From assembly GCA_003117195.1 (NCBI GenBank), contig BDSI01000143.1, forward strand, positions 124,001-188,000: a DNA stretch of 64,000 nucleotides. Direction: 5' to 3'. The position numbers were made by a program, and so were the translations under genes. Source of the stretch: Eudorina sp. 2006-703-Eu-15. Taxonomy: Eukaryota > Chlorophyta > Chlorophyceae > Chlamydomonadales > Volvocaceae. Shown in pieces: positions 41,307 to 52,901 of the stretch (positions are counted from its first letter, which is position 1; the number at the start of each line of letters is the position of its first letter). The notes beneath the pieces are model-generated. The model was not told the origin of the DNA and made no database searches. It saw only the letters and a program-made list of their open reading frames with translations.

Positions 41307-44254
41307 ATGCCGGGCGGCCAAGGTCTCCGTGCCCGTACGCGGCATATGTTTGCCCGTGGCTTCCGCCAGAAGGGATTCATTCCGCTGACCACTTACCTGC
41401 GGACCTACAAGCTCGGAGACTATGTGGACATCAACGTGAACGGTGCCATCCACAAGGTACGTGAGGTCTTACATATTGGAACGCATGGAACTGGGAGCTT
41501 TTGACGGAGTGCGGCGCGATTCCAGCCGCCGAGGGAGCCGTGCGTCGGCGCTAACGTTCGGAATGCTCGTGTCCTGATTGATCCATGTAGGGCATGCCAC
41601 ACAAGTGGTACCAGGGCAAGACTGGCGTCGTCTGGAACGTCACCAAGCGTGCCATTGGCGTGGAGGTCAACAAGCGGGTAAGCAAATAGCAAATGGAAAC
41701 AAAGGCGGTGGAATCAAGCTCAAAAATAATTTTAGATTTACAGCCTTTAGTCCACGGTGCTGGAACCAGACCCGTGGGCGCGACTGAGCTGGTTGTGGGT
41801 TCGACAACGCCGTTGTTTGGCGTGGACGCTTATTGAGAAGAAACATGGCGTATCTGCATGGACGGTCACGCCAACTTAGCAATGGGCGGAGCAGCAGCAG
41901 CAGTCGGTCCCGGAGGCTTGGAGAGCAGTCAGGCGCCTCGCCGCTCACACCTGGGACCTAGCCTTTGCGGGCCCCAGGCAGGCCAGCAGCAGCAGCGGCA
42001 GTTGCGGAGCGCTTTCCGGAGTATGCCCCCGCGGCCTCCACTGTCGGGGTGCGAATCCAGTGACAGCTTTGCAGTCGTCTGACGGCTGCGCGTCCAGCAA
42101 GCGGCGGGACGGCCCACTGGCAGACGCAAAGCGGCCTGCCATCCTACAATTGTTTTGCGTATTGGGTGGTAACGTCAGCGGCTCCCCTGCGATTTTCAGC
42201 GGACGCTATTGTATACGCCCCGGCAAAGTATTTCGTTGGACCCCTAGAAGCACGGAAGCGGGGTATTTGCTGGATCTTGATGTGCGCCATTGATACTCCT
42301 TCATATGTTACTGAGCTCAGCTCAGTAGGCCGAATTGGAGAAGCAGCTGTCCAGCAAGCTAATGGGACATATGCCTTCTGCGGTGATCCGCATCTGGGTT
42401 CGCTGTCGTATCTCCAGCCGAGTGCCGAGGCAGCCACACCGGGCACAGTCTTCACGGCAGCGTTCCAGCAGCGTCCCATGTTTGGTTTCATGCACTTTCA
42501 TGGCTTCGGGGGCCTGGAGGGCGTGAATTTGGCGGCTGCAGTCAAAACACTAGGAGGACAGCAATATGTGTTACATACCAGATGACGAGTGCTGAGTTCG
42601 CAGCGGCGGCATGTGAGCGCGTGCAAAGGCGTGCCCAACTGGGAGGCAGCTGTTGTGTGCCATGTTTGAACTCAGCGCCGCGGCATGCTTTCGTTCAGGG
42701 ACTATGACTGGACATCGCAGTCCTGTTTCCGTCCTGGTTCGGAGACGGCTCGTTGCTACGCGGCCTTGAAACAGCATGGATTCCGCATTTTAAGCAGGAA
42801 TTCAACCAGCGGCCATGTTGTCACGAGGTTCGACTAGATTCGTTTGTGGCGCAAGGCCCTGGGAATGGATGAGGAGCTCCACATTACGGCATTATATTCG
42901 ACGCGTATCCATCCATTTGGGTTACCACTGGTTCACGAGAGAGTGTTCCTTCCGAGGACCACATGGGCGGACACACTCCCTGTGTTGACTGTTTTCATCT
43001 ATGTCCACATGCTTCACGTATTGTGGTGGATCCCCTCTACTTCAAGATTGCTCGAGTAGGCAGCCGGACCCCTTCTTTGTTCCACCTTGTTGCCGTCTTT
43101 TTGCTTAACTGTCTCTTCTTTTCGCTCCGGGGTTTCCTCAGGTCGGTCACCGGTACATGAAGAAGCGCATCCACGTGCGCGTGGAGCACGTGCAGCCCTC
43201 GCGCTGCCGTGAGGAGTTCTTGCAGCGCCGTGCCGCCAACGACGCGGCTAAGGCTGAGGCCAAGGCCAAGGGCGGTGAGTGCCGCCCTGCCATTGGGAAT
43301 GGGATGGATCGCAATCAGGCCTGGTGTCTTGCGGAGCCTACGTCGTGCTCATCCAGGGGCTGGCAGCTCAAAAGTGCTGTCAGGGTTGGTGCTTCAAGGT
43401 CTAGTTGGGGGAAGCAAAGCAATGGGGCGTCCAACACAGAGAGTGCTTGTGGGAATGAACGGACGTGGAGAAGGCGCGTGTTCGTTGCGGTTGTGTTGGC
43501 ACGGGGCCGGCGGCAATAGAACGTGAGCGGCACGCGGACGGCGTGTTGGAACGGGGGTAACGCCCGCATTGTACGGTCTTCACTATAATGCGACGGGACG
43601 CGCTGTCAGTGGTGCCGGGATCCTCGAACAGGAGGAAGAGACAGAGCAATACAAAGGAAACTAGAGGTGCTTACGCCCAAGCGTATAGCCGGTCGTCATT
43701 GCGCCGGGGCTAGGTGTTTGAGCTGCCAACCGGGGACTACGCAAGGGTGGGTCGGGACCTGAGGTTCAAGGTCGCCCATATTGGCACGAAGCGGTGGACA
43801 CTTGCCGCCGTTTAGAAGGGCAAGTGACGAACGGAATCGGAACAGGCAGCCGGCCGTGGCAGCGGTTGGAGGCACCTAACCTTCCGCCTCACGTGGGGGA
43901 GGCGGGCCGCGTGAAGTGCAGGTCTACGGGGGCCGGGCTCCTGAACGTATGTGACAGCTTTAATGGACGGAACGGACCCCAGCAGCAGCGAAACCTGGGG
44001 TCCGGCCTGGGTCATGTGCAGCATGCTTAACGGTCGGTGGCGTGAGTGCGGCCGCGGTACCAGGGGAGTGGGTCACCAAAATGCAGGATCAGGAACACAA
44101 AAGGAAAACCGCCCCTCTCTTCCCTCGTTTAGAGCCGGTGCCCAAGACGAAGCGCGTGCCCCTTGGGCCTCGCGCCGGGTTTGAGCTGATCCCGGAGAAG
44201 ATCGAGACGATCGCCGCCATCCCGTACGATATCATCAAGGAGGGCCTGGTGTAA
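41307..44254 (+). CDS. RPL21: Cytosolic 60S ribosomal protein eL21
   Basis: Exons 41307-41456, 41591-41677, 43142-43274 and 44133-44254 give 163 residues, the normal eL21 length. Landmarks: [79 protein letters not shown] and the C-terminal [16 protein letters not shown]. eL21 is a component of the large subunit near the 5S rRNA. Basic, no transit peptide, so it is the cytosolic form. Intron 2 is 1,464 bases and intron 3 858 bases, long for a ribosomal protein gene. A donor GTGAGC lies 5 bases after the stop (44259), and a strong acceptor at 44620-44621 suggests an intron in the 3' UTR. Confidence 0.96.
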
Positions 44255-44258
44255 ACGG

Positions 44259-44621
44259 TGAGCTTGAGGGAGAGAGGGGAACGGGTAAATCTATGTACCG
44301 ACGGGCAGATCATAGGGTAGGGAGAGGCACTGGTGGGGTTTCGCTCGACATGTCGGGGCGGGCGAGGCGGATATCATCAGTGGTGGGCGGTATCAGGCCC
44401 CATTCTTTGGGGTGCCGTGTAGGGCTCCAAATATGCTGGGCCCGTGGGGAGTGCAGCGATGGTGTAAACGGTACTTGAGGGTATTTCGGACATGCTGGAC
44501 ATTGGTCAAGTTTGTCTCTTGTGTGGCCAGGTTCTCGTCAAACCGTCTCTTCCCGCCCCCGGACGTCATTCTCCTTTCTGTTCTTGACTCCTGCTGTCCG
44601 TTGTCCCCTTGTTGCCCTCAG
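44259..44621 (+). other. Probable 3' UTR intron of RPL21
   Basis: GTGAGC directly after the stop and a pyrimidine-rich TTGTTGCCCTCAG acceptor ending at 44621 bracket this stretch; the poly(A) signal follows 43 bases later. Inferred from splice sites only. Confidence 0.5.
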
Positions 44622-44664
44622 GATGTACGGCAGGATCTGGCGGTGCCCGTCCCGCCCCAATGGT

Positions 44665-44669
44665 TGTAA
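44665..44669 (+). promoter_or_regulatory. TGTAA poly(A) signal of RPL21
   Basis: TGTAA downstream of the probable UTR intron; an earlier TGTAA at 44463-44467 lies inside it. Confidence 0.55.
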
Positions 44670-44858
44670 CGCCAGACGTGGTGTTGGTGCACGCTCTCTC
44701 ACTTTTTTCCGATCGCTTGGGCGCTAGACGGTCCCCTAGAGTCTCGAAGTATTATTGGATGATGAGAAGTTGTTCATCCGGAGCCCATCGCTGCCTGGCT
44801 CCAGCACACAGCCGAAGCGAGTACAGCACACAGCCGACAGTTTGTGTGCCGCCGCGCG

Positions 44859-44863
44859 TTACA
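44859..44863 (-). promoter_or_regulatory. TGTAA poly(A) signal of XRCC3
   Basis: Minus-strand TGTAA 504 bases after the XRCC3 stop. It is convergent with the RPL21 signal, about 190 bases away. Confidence 0.5.
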
Positions 44864-45366
44864 CACGTAGTTGTGGGGCTACCCTGGTAGCGGCGTTGAG
44901 TCTGCAAAGCAGCATAGACCGGTCGCAGCCATCAATCGAACTCCACTCCAGCCTTGAGCGGATGACTGCGGTATTGAGCGAATGTTCCTGGGGTTTCCCC
45001 GACATGCAGTCAGAGGCCGTAGAGACTCAGTGCACCAGAGGCAAAGCGCCACAACCTTTTTACTTTTTTTGCAGCACGATGCGGTGTTCCGAACTCCAGG
45101 GCCGCGCGCCAGCTCTGCCCTCGATGCAGACTGACAGTGCAATGCATGATTCACTGCCAGAGCCAAGTCGCCACATTCCTTCTCAGAACCTAGACAATCG
45201 TTGCCACGAGACCGACGGGGAATGCAAAGAACCTACGAGGAATGCAAAGAACAGAATCACCCACATGGGTCGGTCGCCGCGTCCCTCACGGTGCAGCGAC
45301 CGTCACGTGTCATGCACCAATGAGCGACTCAATCTCCCCCGTGTCTGAAGGATGAGCGTCGCGAAG

Positions 45367-48300
45367 CTAAGGATGGCTTGCATCGTCATCCACGCCCCAC
45401 ACGCCCTGGGAGTCGACCTTGAAGCAGCAGTACGAGTGCGGCAGATGCGGCGCGAACACCACCTGCGCGCCGGGGTCGCAAGAGCGAGTGCGGTTGGCTC
45501 CCACGAAGGCTCTCGGGGGCCGGGCCGCGGGTGCGCGGCCAAGGCCCAACACAGCACAGCCACGCACGTGACGGCGCGGCAATCCCTAGACACCAACCGC
45601 CGTTGACGCCTGGTGGACGCCTCGGCAGCAAGCAAGCAGGGCACACAGCACGCAGCAAGCAAGCAAGGCACACAGCACACCTGCAGCAGCTCGTGCCCTT
45701 TGACCGGAGAATGGGTACATCACATGTCGGAAGATCATCGACCTCATCATGTGCTGCCCGATCACGGTACCCGGTTTCTTTACTCAACGCGTTCGTGCCG
45801 TCTCACGCACGCGGTATCACTGCGAAGCCCATGGGCCGTCGGGCCCCGTCACGAGATCTACCCGCGGGAGCTGGGACATGCGCCCTCCCCCGACCTCACC
45901 TGCAGGCTCCGAACCACGCCGCCGTTCCAGCTGTCGTGTCTCGCCGCGAAAAGGCGGCAGTTGACGCAGTTGGCCCAGGCCAGCCCAAGCGCCGGCAGCA
46001 CGCGCCGACCTGAGCTCAGCAGCGGAGCCGACCGGGAGCCACCACCACCTCCCGCCGCTGCCGCCGCCGCCGCCTGGCAAAAGGAAGCGGGAGGGAGGAC
46101 ACGTGGCGGTTGGTTACTGTAACCGTCAAAAGGTGGACCCTCAGTCCCGGCGGTTGGAACAATGCGCCCGCCTCCTGAAGGGCAGCCCAGATGGCCCGGC
46201 TCGCCGGAACCCCAGGACCGTCCTCGGGTGGCGGATGGGCAGATATGCCGTTTCCCTTCCCGTCCCACAAAGCCGAGCGGCAGCGCCTCCAGCTTCCGGG
46301 TAAACTACTTCCTGCGCTTCGGTACGGTACCATGCCGTACGGTACGGCCACTCGTGCGACAAGCCGAGCGCCAAGCCCCTGGGGCATCCCCCGCCAGCAC
46401 GCAGGCCCCCTCGTCGCTCACCCGCCCCGTCCCGCCGCTGGCCGCCCCTCCGTCGAAGTCGTCCATCACTTGGTTCGTCAGCAGCACCGCCAACCCGTAC
46501 CGCTGCGCCATGCGCTGCGGGGTGGAGGGGGGGGGCGGCGCCCGGTCCCGGCAGGGCACCAGTCCAGGGTCGGGCGGGGTACGGGTCGGAGTACGGTATG
46601 GATGTGTGGTCCGGCGAAAAGCCGGCGACACGACAGGAGGTTGCGCACCCCGCGACCCCCTGCCTGCACCCATGGGCGCATGTGGCCGTAGGTTTGCAGG
46701 TGCGATTGACAGGTGAGGTGGCGTTGGCTGCCGTTCGGGGGGTACCGGTCGCCTTCCCGGGGCTTTCCTTCCCCCCGGGGGCTTCCTGGGGGGTGTTTGA
46801 CGATCAACGCAGTGCCGTACACGCACCTTGAGGAGGGCCGCCAGACCGAAGAGCTGCGAGGCGCGTCTGTGCAGCTGCTGCACCTGTCGGAGGTGCAGGA
46901 GGGCAGGACAGACTTGGGTGTGAGGGGGCGGGGGTGTGAGGGGGCGGGCAGGAGAATGGGCTGGGAATAGAACAGCTGGTCAACGCGCGTGCTCCCTGCA
47001 TTGCTCCACCACGGTGCCTGCGGCCGCCGGTGTGGGTTCGGCGGCGTCGGGTGGTCGGCAACCAGGTGGTAGTCCACCACATCGGCCGGCGTGTGTGCTG
47101 CCCCGGGGGGTGTCAGCCCGCGAGTACCACTTCCCATTGCCTGGACGAGCGCAGCAGGGGCTTCCCTGGCATTCCCGCGGCCCGCATCCCGCAACAGTCA
47201 TGCACACGGATCACTGTCGTACCAAGTCCTCAGGCGGCCGCCCAAGGCCCAACCCCTTATCTCACCCCTCGGTGCCGCGGGATCCACGCCGTGCGCCCTG
47301 CAACCAGCCACCAGCCTTGGCCCACCCGCCCCCCTGCACCCCCTGAATACCGGATGTCTACCAATGCACCTATTGCCTCCCTGCACCTCCCACAATTTAA
47401 CTCCCTGCACCTCCCTCACACCTGCGGCTCGTCGACTTCCCCGCCCGGCCCGGACTCTGCCGACGCGGCGGTGTCCCGAAACACCCGGGCCACAGAATCG
47501 ATGACCAGCAGCCGCACCACCTGTCAGGGGGGCGCCGCCGTGGGGTAACGCTTTTCGGAAGAGCGCGTTTCTTTCTTTCTTTTTTCAATTTAACCCCGGG
47601 ACCCCTTCCGCCCCTGCCCCGAAGCGCCCCGCGGCGGCCAAGAAGCAGCAACATCAGCTCCCAAGCCCCCTTCCCAACACTCGCACCCGTCGCGACGCGG
47701 CCGCCGTCGGCCCCGCCGCGCCATCTGGTCCCGTCGCCGCCGCCGCCTCGCGCTCCAGCAGCGCCTCCAGCTGCCGTACGGATCTCAACAGGTCGTCCGG
47801 TGTGGCGATGGGTCGCTCCTCGATGAGCACGTTGGCCAGGTTGACATCGGGGCGCCTGGGGATCCGGATCCGGGTCCGGGTTTGGTTCCGGTGCGGGTTT
47901 GGTTCCGGAGTGCATTTGTTTCCGGAATCGGATTTGCGCGCGGAGTGGGGCTTCGGGCCGTCGGGATGGTGCTCGTCAGTTCAAAGGGCCCCCCACGCTC
48001 GTGCTTCTGGAGCGGCCCAACCATATGACCTTCAAAGAGAGCGCACGGCATATGTTGCTTGTCACGCGGCTGTGGGACGCTTTCGACCGACGGCGGCAAC
48101 CACCTTTTGTTGTTAGTACTGCCGTACCCGGGGAATCGATTGGCGAGTATGGACTGCAGGCGCTCCACCGGGGGACGCCCCTCCGTGTAGATATAGCTGC
48201 GGGGTGGTGGCGGAGGGATCAGTGCGCGCGGGGAGGAGAGGACATGGGAAAAGGGTGGAAGCGCGCGGGCTGGGTACGACACAGGCCGTACACCTGCAGT

Positions 48301-48928
48301 ACTTATGATGCGCCCAGGGTCTCGGGGTGCTGGCCGCGCTGTCGCCGGAGGCATGTCGGTGAATCCGTGAGGCGGGGTTCCGTCCGCGTCGTCGCCAACG
48401 GACAGGACACACCGCCCGTACCGCGCCGTACCGCAGCATGCCACAGCGGTGCAACGTCCATGTGTCCACGTACGCTGATCACACAGGAAATGCAATCTGG
48501 GTCCTAGGCTCCCGCATTAGCCTTACAGAGTCAAGCGGACTCACACAACGTCCTCTCGTCGTGACAGGACAGGGAGTCACCCTGTTACACTCACACTGCC
48601 TTGCCGTTGAGGCCGCCCCGGTCCACGGGCAGCTGTACCGTCAGAAGGCTTTGAAGCACCAACTGGGTCTTGCCCGAGGCCGCCTCACCTTAAGGCGGGG
48701 AGCAGAGGGCGGTGTTGGTTGGCGGGGCGACCCGTGGCAACGGTACCGAAACGGCAAATTAACAGCCATTGGACGAGGTTGCAGGCGTGGGTGAGCCAAA
48801 CGCTCACCAGTAAGTTCTGTTATAATTCCGCAGGGCAATCCTCCCCTCAGGAAACCGTCAAGGACTTCACAGCCGAGCGTAGCCTTCTGAGGGGTCTCTC
48901 GGCTCAGATCGACTGGTGTCAAGAACAT
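45367..48928 (-). CDS. XRCC3: XRCC3, RAD51 paralogue for homologous recombination (N terminus short or missing)
   Basis: Minus-strand exons 48928-48808, 48688-48595, 48196-48128, 47855-47687, 47520-47422, 46883-46827, 46514-46422, 46073-45900 and 45462-45367 give 323 residues, phases all closing. Landmarks: TLGCEVLDGFLRGGLPCGII, Walker A GEAASGKT (41-48), VYIYTEGRPPVERLQSIL, Walker B LLVIDS (155-160), RMAQRYGLAVLLTNQV, RVLPALGLAWANCVN and FAPHLPHSYCCFKV. The LGC...LRGGLP and ALG.TWAN-like blocks point to XRCC3 rather than RAD51 or DMC1. XRCC3 pairs with RAD51C in strand exchange and Holliday-junction processing. The ATG at 48928 leaves only 17 residues before the core, whereas other XRCC3 proteins have about 75, so an upstream exon is probably missing. 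A CAG acceptor 25 bases inside this exon supports that, and a LINE fragment lies immediately upstream. Confidence 0.88.
45625..45678. repeat. 27-bp tandem duplication in XRCC3 intron
   Basis: Two 27-base copies (GCAGCAAGCAAGCAGGGCAC... and the same with one substitution) lie in the last XRCC3 intron. Confidence 0.9.
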
Positions 48929-48962
48929 GAGAGAAATCAACAAAATAACCGTAGAATATTAA

Positions 48963-49816
48963 TATAATTTATATCAATTACGAAAGATTGCGGTGGCTGA
49001 TCAAGCTGGCAGAAACGTTAAGAAATGTACGATGGCGGGAAACAACTCTTCGCGGGCGGGGAAGGTACTTCGGATCTTCGAAACCCTGGGGTTCGATTAT
49101 AAGGCGCATGTGGAGGAGGCGCTCGGTGCGGAGGCCAAGGCAAAGGCCATTGTCGCGCTAGATATCCCTTTTGGAGACTTGCTCTTAGAATTTCGGCGCA
49201 GACTGCTCTGCGATTGGTCTGCTGATTGCCTGGATCAGGATCCCAGGGGCTTCCCTGAGTACACCGATAGGGCTGGAGTGCAGGGGCCGGGCGTGACAGC
49301 ATGTCGGTACCTGAACTGGATGGGCCTTGCGTACACACCGATCGATCACAAGCGAAAGCTGGAGCATATGACGTCTGATATGCCGAGAAAGCATCACACG
49401 GCGCTAATGCGATTCCGGCTTGGCCGTTGGGATCTGGAGGTATCGCGGTTAGCACGGGGGCCCGGGCGCACGCCGCGCAGTACACGGACGTGCCGGGTTT
49501 GCAATAGTGGAGCGGTAGAGGACGAGCTACACGTGCTAATTGAATGTCCGGTCTACGAACCGCTACGTCGAGCGGTGGATCTCCCTGATGACTCGGATAT
49601 GTTCGGAATCATGTTTTTGTTTGACCAGTGCAAGCTTGGTCATTTCTTATATCAGGTGCAGAAGTTGCGGAAGGAAAAGCTGCAGAGATGAGAGACTCAG
49701 CTACCTTTTGTTCTTTTGATCTTTTGTGCGCCCTTTGACGGATGACCGTTGTGGGGGAACACATGTTTATAGCCGTAAGGCCTGTACAACATGTAACAAC
49801 CAACCAACCAACCAAC
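48963..49816 (+). mobile_element. 5'-truncated non-LTR retrotransposon (LINE), 3' end
   Basis: A frame open from 48963 to the TGA ending at 49691 encodes the C-terminal end of a LINE ORF2. The mark is the zinc-knuckle block TCRVCNSGAVEDELHVLIEC followed by PVYEPLR, which in many LINEs follows the reverse transcriptase. No reverse transcriptase or endonuclease is present, so the copy is 5'-truncated. The 3' UTR runs about 120 bases to a TGTAA (49792-49796) and a CAAC tetranucleotide tail (49796-49816), a typical LINE 3' terminus. The 5' junction lies about 35 bases upstream of the XRCC3 ATG, in AT-rich sequence. The frame has no early stop, so insertion may be recent. Confidence 0.75.
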
Positions 49817-52118
49817 TCTTCGCGACTTGGCATGATACGACATCGTCATGCGCACAATAGAACACAAGCAATACGTAATATAATGAATATTTGTATTGTA
49901 TTGATCCAGGCGACGGTCCATGCACTCGTTTGCCGGGGCTCGTGTGTGCTGTGTGGCTTTGCGGGGTTCCTTCCCCTGGACGCTTTCCCCGGGATGAGGC
50001 GTCCGGCGATCTGAGGGGCAACCGTCTCCATCGTTCAGCGTTGATCGAGATGTCACCTCCTAGATTCCAATCAGCGTCAGGAGCGAATTCTGTGAATGAC
50101 CGAATGCATGCATGAATAAGAGTTGTAGTGGTCCTTAAAGGTCCCCACCTAACTGTCATAGCCTGTGCAAGGCGCAGACATCGCCGCGCTTCGGATTAAC
50201 GTGCCGGCTGCCGGGCCCTGTCCTTTACTGCCCTCGATCGAGCCCTCCACGGGCCTCCGCAGTGCTGGGCGAAGCAAGTCCCCAACCTAGCTGCTGCCCC
50301 GTGCCTCAGTTTGGTTTCTAGGGTTACGCAAGCTGAGGCCTCTCGATTCGTCCGCCCTCGATTCGTCCGCAATCAAGGTATCAACCTCCCTTGGTGCCCC
50401 CGTAGAGGTCCTAGTACCGACGTGAATTGCTGCACCGTGCGGCAACGCCGGTAGAGCTTTCGAATGGACCCCTGTGCTGATGTGGTCCGGTCCGGCTTGC
50501 AGCTGTGCTGCAATTCACGGCATCCTCCAACGCCGTGTTCGTCCTGGGTTCGCTGTTGCCGCTTGACCCTTCACGCCTCCGCGCTCACAGGCAGGCAGCT
50601 CAGCTGTGGCCCCCTGCAGACAGGCGGTCACGCTGCGTCCCCTTTCTGCTGTCCCGCCGCTTCGCCGTCCTGCCGTCCCGGCGCTTCGCCGCTTCGCCGT
50701 CCTGCCGTCGCGGCGCTTCGCCGCTTCGCCGTCCTGCCGTCGCGGCGCTTCGCCGCTTCGCCGTCCCGGCGCTGTGGAATGGAGCCCTGCGTCCCGCCCA
50801 ACACTCCGGCCGGCCGGCTCACTGCTACCTGTTCGTCTCCCACACTGCCGACCCAGCAACCCGCGGGCCGTCGCGATCCTCTCCCTATCACCCATAGCCC
50901 CTTCCCCTCACCTTACACCACCAGCTCCCGTACTCTTTTACATGTCCGCATGCGCGAGCCTGAATCGACTGCTCGACACACTAGCTCCAACGCAACTGAT
51001 GCACCTTAGATGCCTTAGAACTCCCTGATTGGCCCAAACCGAAGTCGACGCAACTCAACTACGTGCTGGGGCCCCGACCTGCAACGCCATCTGTTGTAAA
51101 AAAATAAAGGGTGTGACTAGTGAAGCAGGCCGAGCATGTACAGACGCTGTGCGCAACCGCGTCCTTCATCACATCTGCCATAACATCCTTAATAATAATC
51201 TGCAGCCCCGCTCTGTTGTCATTTCGGGCGCTTGCCCGTGTCTATTGGGCGGCCGTACGTCGTCACAGACCCTCAACCCTAGCCACCAACTGAACATCTC
51301 CGTACTCTACAAACACGCGCTATGTCGCCGTGCAGGGTCAAACGCGAGCCGCCCGCCCGCCTCCCTTCGCCCGCCTACCTTTCCCCCCCCCCTCGCTGCG
51401 CTGCGCGGTCCCAGCCTTCGTCCGACGGCAACCCCAGCTGGACACCCAACCGCCGCAGGGTTGAACCCCTGACCCATCGCTCACGCTGTCGCGGGGCCTC
51501 TGTGGATCCGCAGCGGCAATCCGCCACAAGGGGTCCTCTGTGAGAATTAATCGTTTTCATGTCAAAACAGACGCACTGAGCCACAGGCACTTATTCACAC
51601 ACGAACGTGGCTCAAAAAGCTGCCGCTCTCTCTAGGCTCACTACTACCTCAAAACACATTCAACCGCGACGACGTGCCCCCGACCTATGAAGACGTGTCC
51701 CGCCCCCTTGGGGTGAAGGCCGCGAGCGGCAACCGCTGTGCCGGGCGTCGCGGACCGGTGCGGCCGGTTCAGGGTAAGAGGGTTGGGCTGGCTAGCAGGC
51801 AGCGCTGCCTCATTGCCCATCATTGCCCCCCTAGAGCTGCGCACCCTCTCCCCAACCCGCCGCACGGCGTGGGCCCCCGACTCGTCCACGTCCCACTGGT
51901 TCCGGAAACATCCTCCAATCTGTCAGTCTGTCATCATCCTCTTCAACCTCCCAAGGTTCGATCCGCCCAAAGGCCACCTCGCGATTGCGCCGCAGTTCAC
52001 CAGATCCCGAATCATCGTGGAAATCATTTTCTTGGTCTTTCGGTTCGTAAAGCTCCATCATCAAAATACCTATCGACTGGCTCGATCGACGTGTCGATCC
52101 TGCCGCACACACACAAAC
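49817..52118. other. Repeat-rich intergenic, no convincing gene
   Basis: Contains a GC-rich minisatellite (50655-50772) and short frames only. A minus-strand frame at 51831-52112 has an acidic segment (GRIEPWEVEEDDDRLTDW) that reads like protein, but it has no start, splice or family support. Confidence 0.5.
50655..50772. repeat. 32-bp GC-rich minisatellite
   Basis: About 3.5 copies of a 32-base unit beginning CGCCGCTTCGCCGTCCTGCC, with the last copy truncated. Open in several frames, which explains the Arg/Pro-rich ORFs on both strands. Confidence 0.9.
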
Positions 52119-52174
52119 GGGGCGGGTTAGCGCCCCCGGCCAGTGTCGGCCCGGCAGATATGTAACGATTCACA

Positions 52175-52176
<2 letters not shown>
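52119..52176. repeat. 58-bp dispersed repeat, copy 1
   Basis: Starts GGGGCGGGTTAGCG and ends TATGTAACGATTCACACA, running straight into the CA microsatellite. About 90% identical to 52845-52901. Confidence 0.85.
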
Positions 52177-52261
<85 letters not shown>

Positions 52262-52844
52262 GCGCGTCCTCCTAACGCAGCGGCGCGCTACCACGACCCC
52301 CCTCACTCCTCCGCACACTGAAGGCGCCCCGCCCAGCTCAGCCAGGCCGCCTCCGACCCTCAGCAGCCCCCCTTTATGTCAGCAGCCCCCCCCCCCAAAT
52401 ACGCCATCCTTAGCTGAAGGCAAGGACGAGCAAATCAAAGCATCGCCGTCAAAACTGTAGGGTTGCGAAGGTCAACGGGGCACGTTTAAAGTTGCTGGGT
52501 TCCAGCACGCCGGCGAGGCTCTCGCAGCCAGCGAACACGAAGCCACTCAGGAGGTTGAGGCCCGCCGCCGATTCGCGCCAAACAATCGACCTACCCTTAA
52601 GAGGCGCGCGGAAGTAAGTGCAGGCGGATGATCCTCGGGAGGATCCTCTGGGCGGGCGGGCTGTCCAAACGGCGGGCGCGATCACGGGGGCAACGCATGA
52701 CTGCAGCGGCCCGCCGGCTACCCCCCGCCATGCAGAACCGGTTGTCCCGCAGATGGCAACACAGCACCTCGGTACCCACTGCATCCAAAGGACGCCCGCA
52801 CCTTTCTCTCTCACACACACACACACTTCGGCGGTCTCCCGTAT
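52177..52844. other. Segment between two 58-bp repeat copies
   Basis: After the CA array there are C-rich runs and no gene. A second, shorter CA run (52811-52826) lies upstream of copy 2. Confidence 0.5.
52179..52259. repeat. (CA)n microsatellite
   Basis: About 40 uninterrupted CA units. Confidence 0.98.
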
Positions 52845-52901
52845 GGGGCGGGTTAGCGCCCCGGCCAGCGTCGGCCCGGCAGATATGTAATGATACACAC
52901 A
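52845..52901. repeat. 58-bp dispersed repeat, copy 2
   Basis: Same sequence as 52119-52176 with one single-base deletion and about three substitutions, again followed by CA dinucleotides. Confidence 0.85.

Noticed and set aside
42166..42585. 139-codon ORF inside RPL21 intron 2
   Set aside because: No family, no splice support, and it lies within a confidently placed intron.
50464..51009. Arg/Pro/Ser-rich ORF with internal protein repeats
   Set aside because: The repeats follow the 32-bp GC-rich minisatellite and occur in several frames on both strands.
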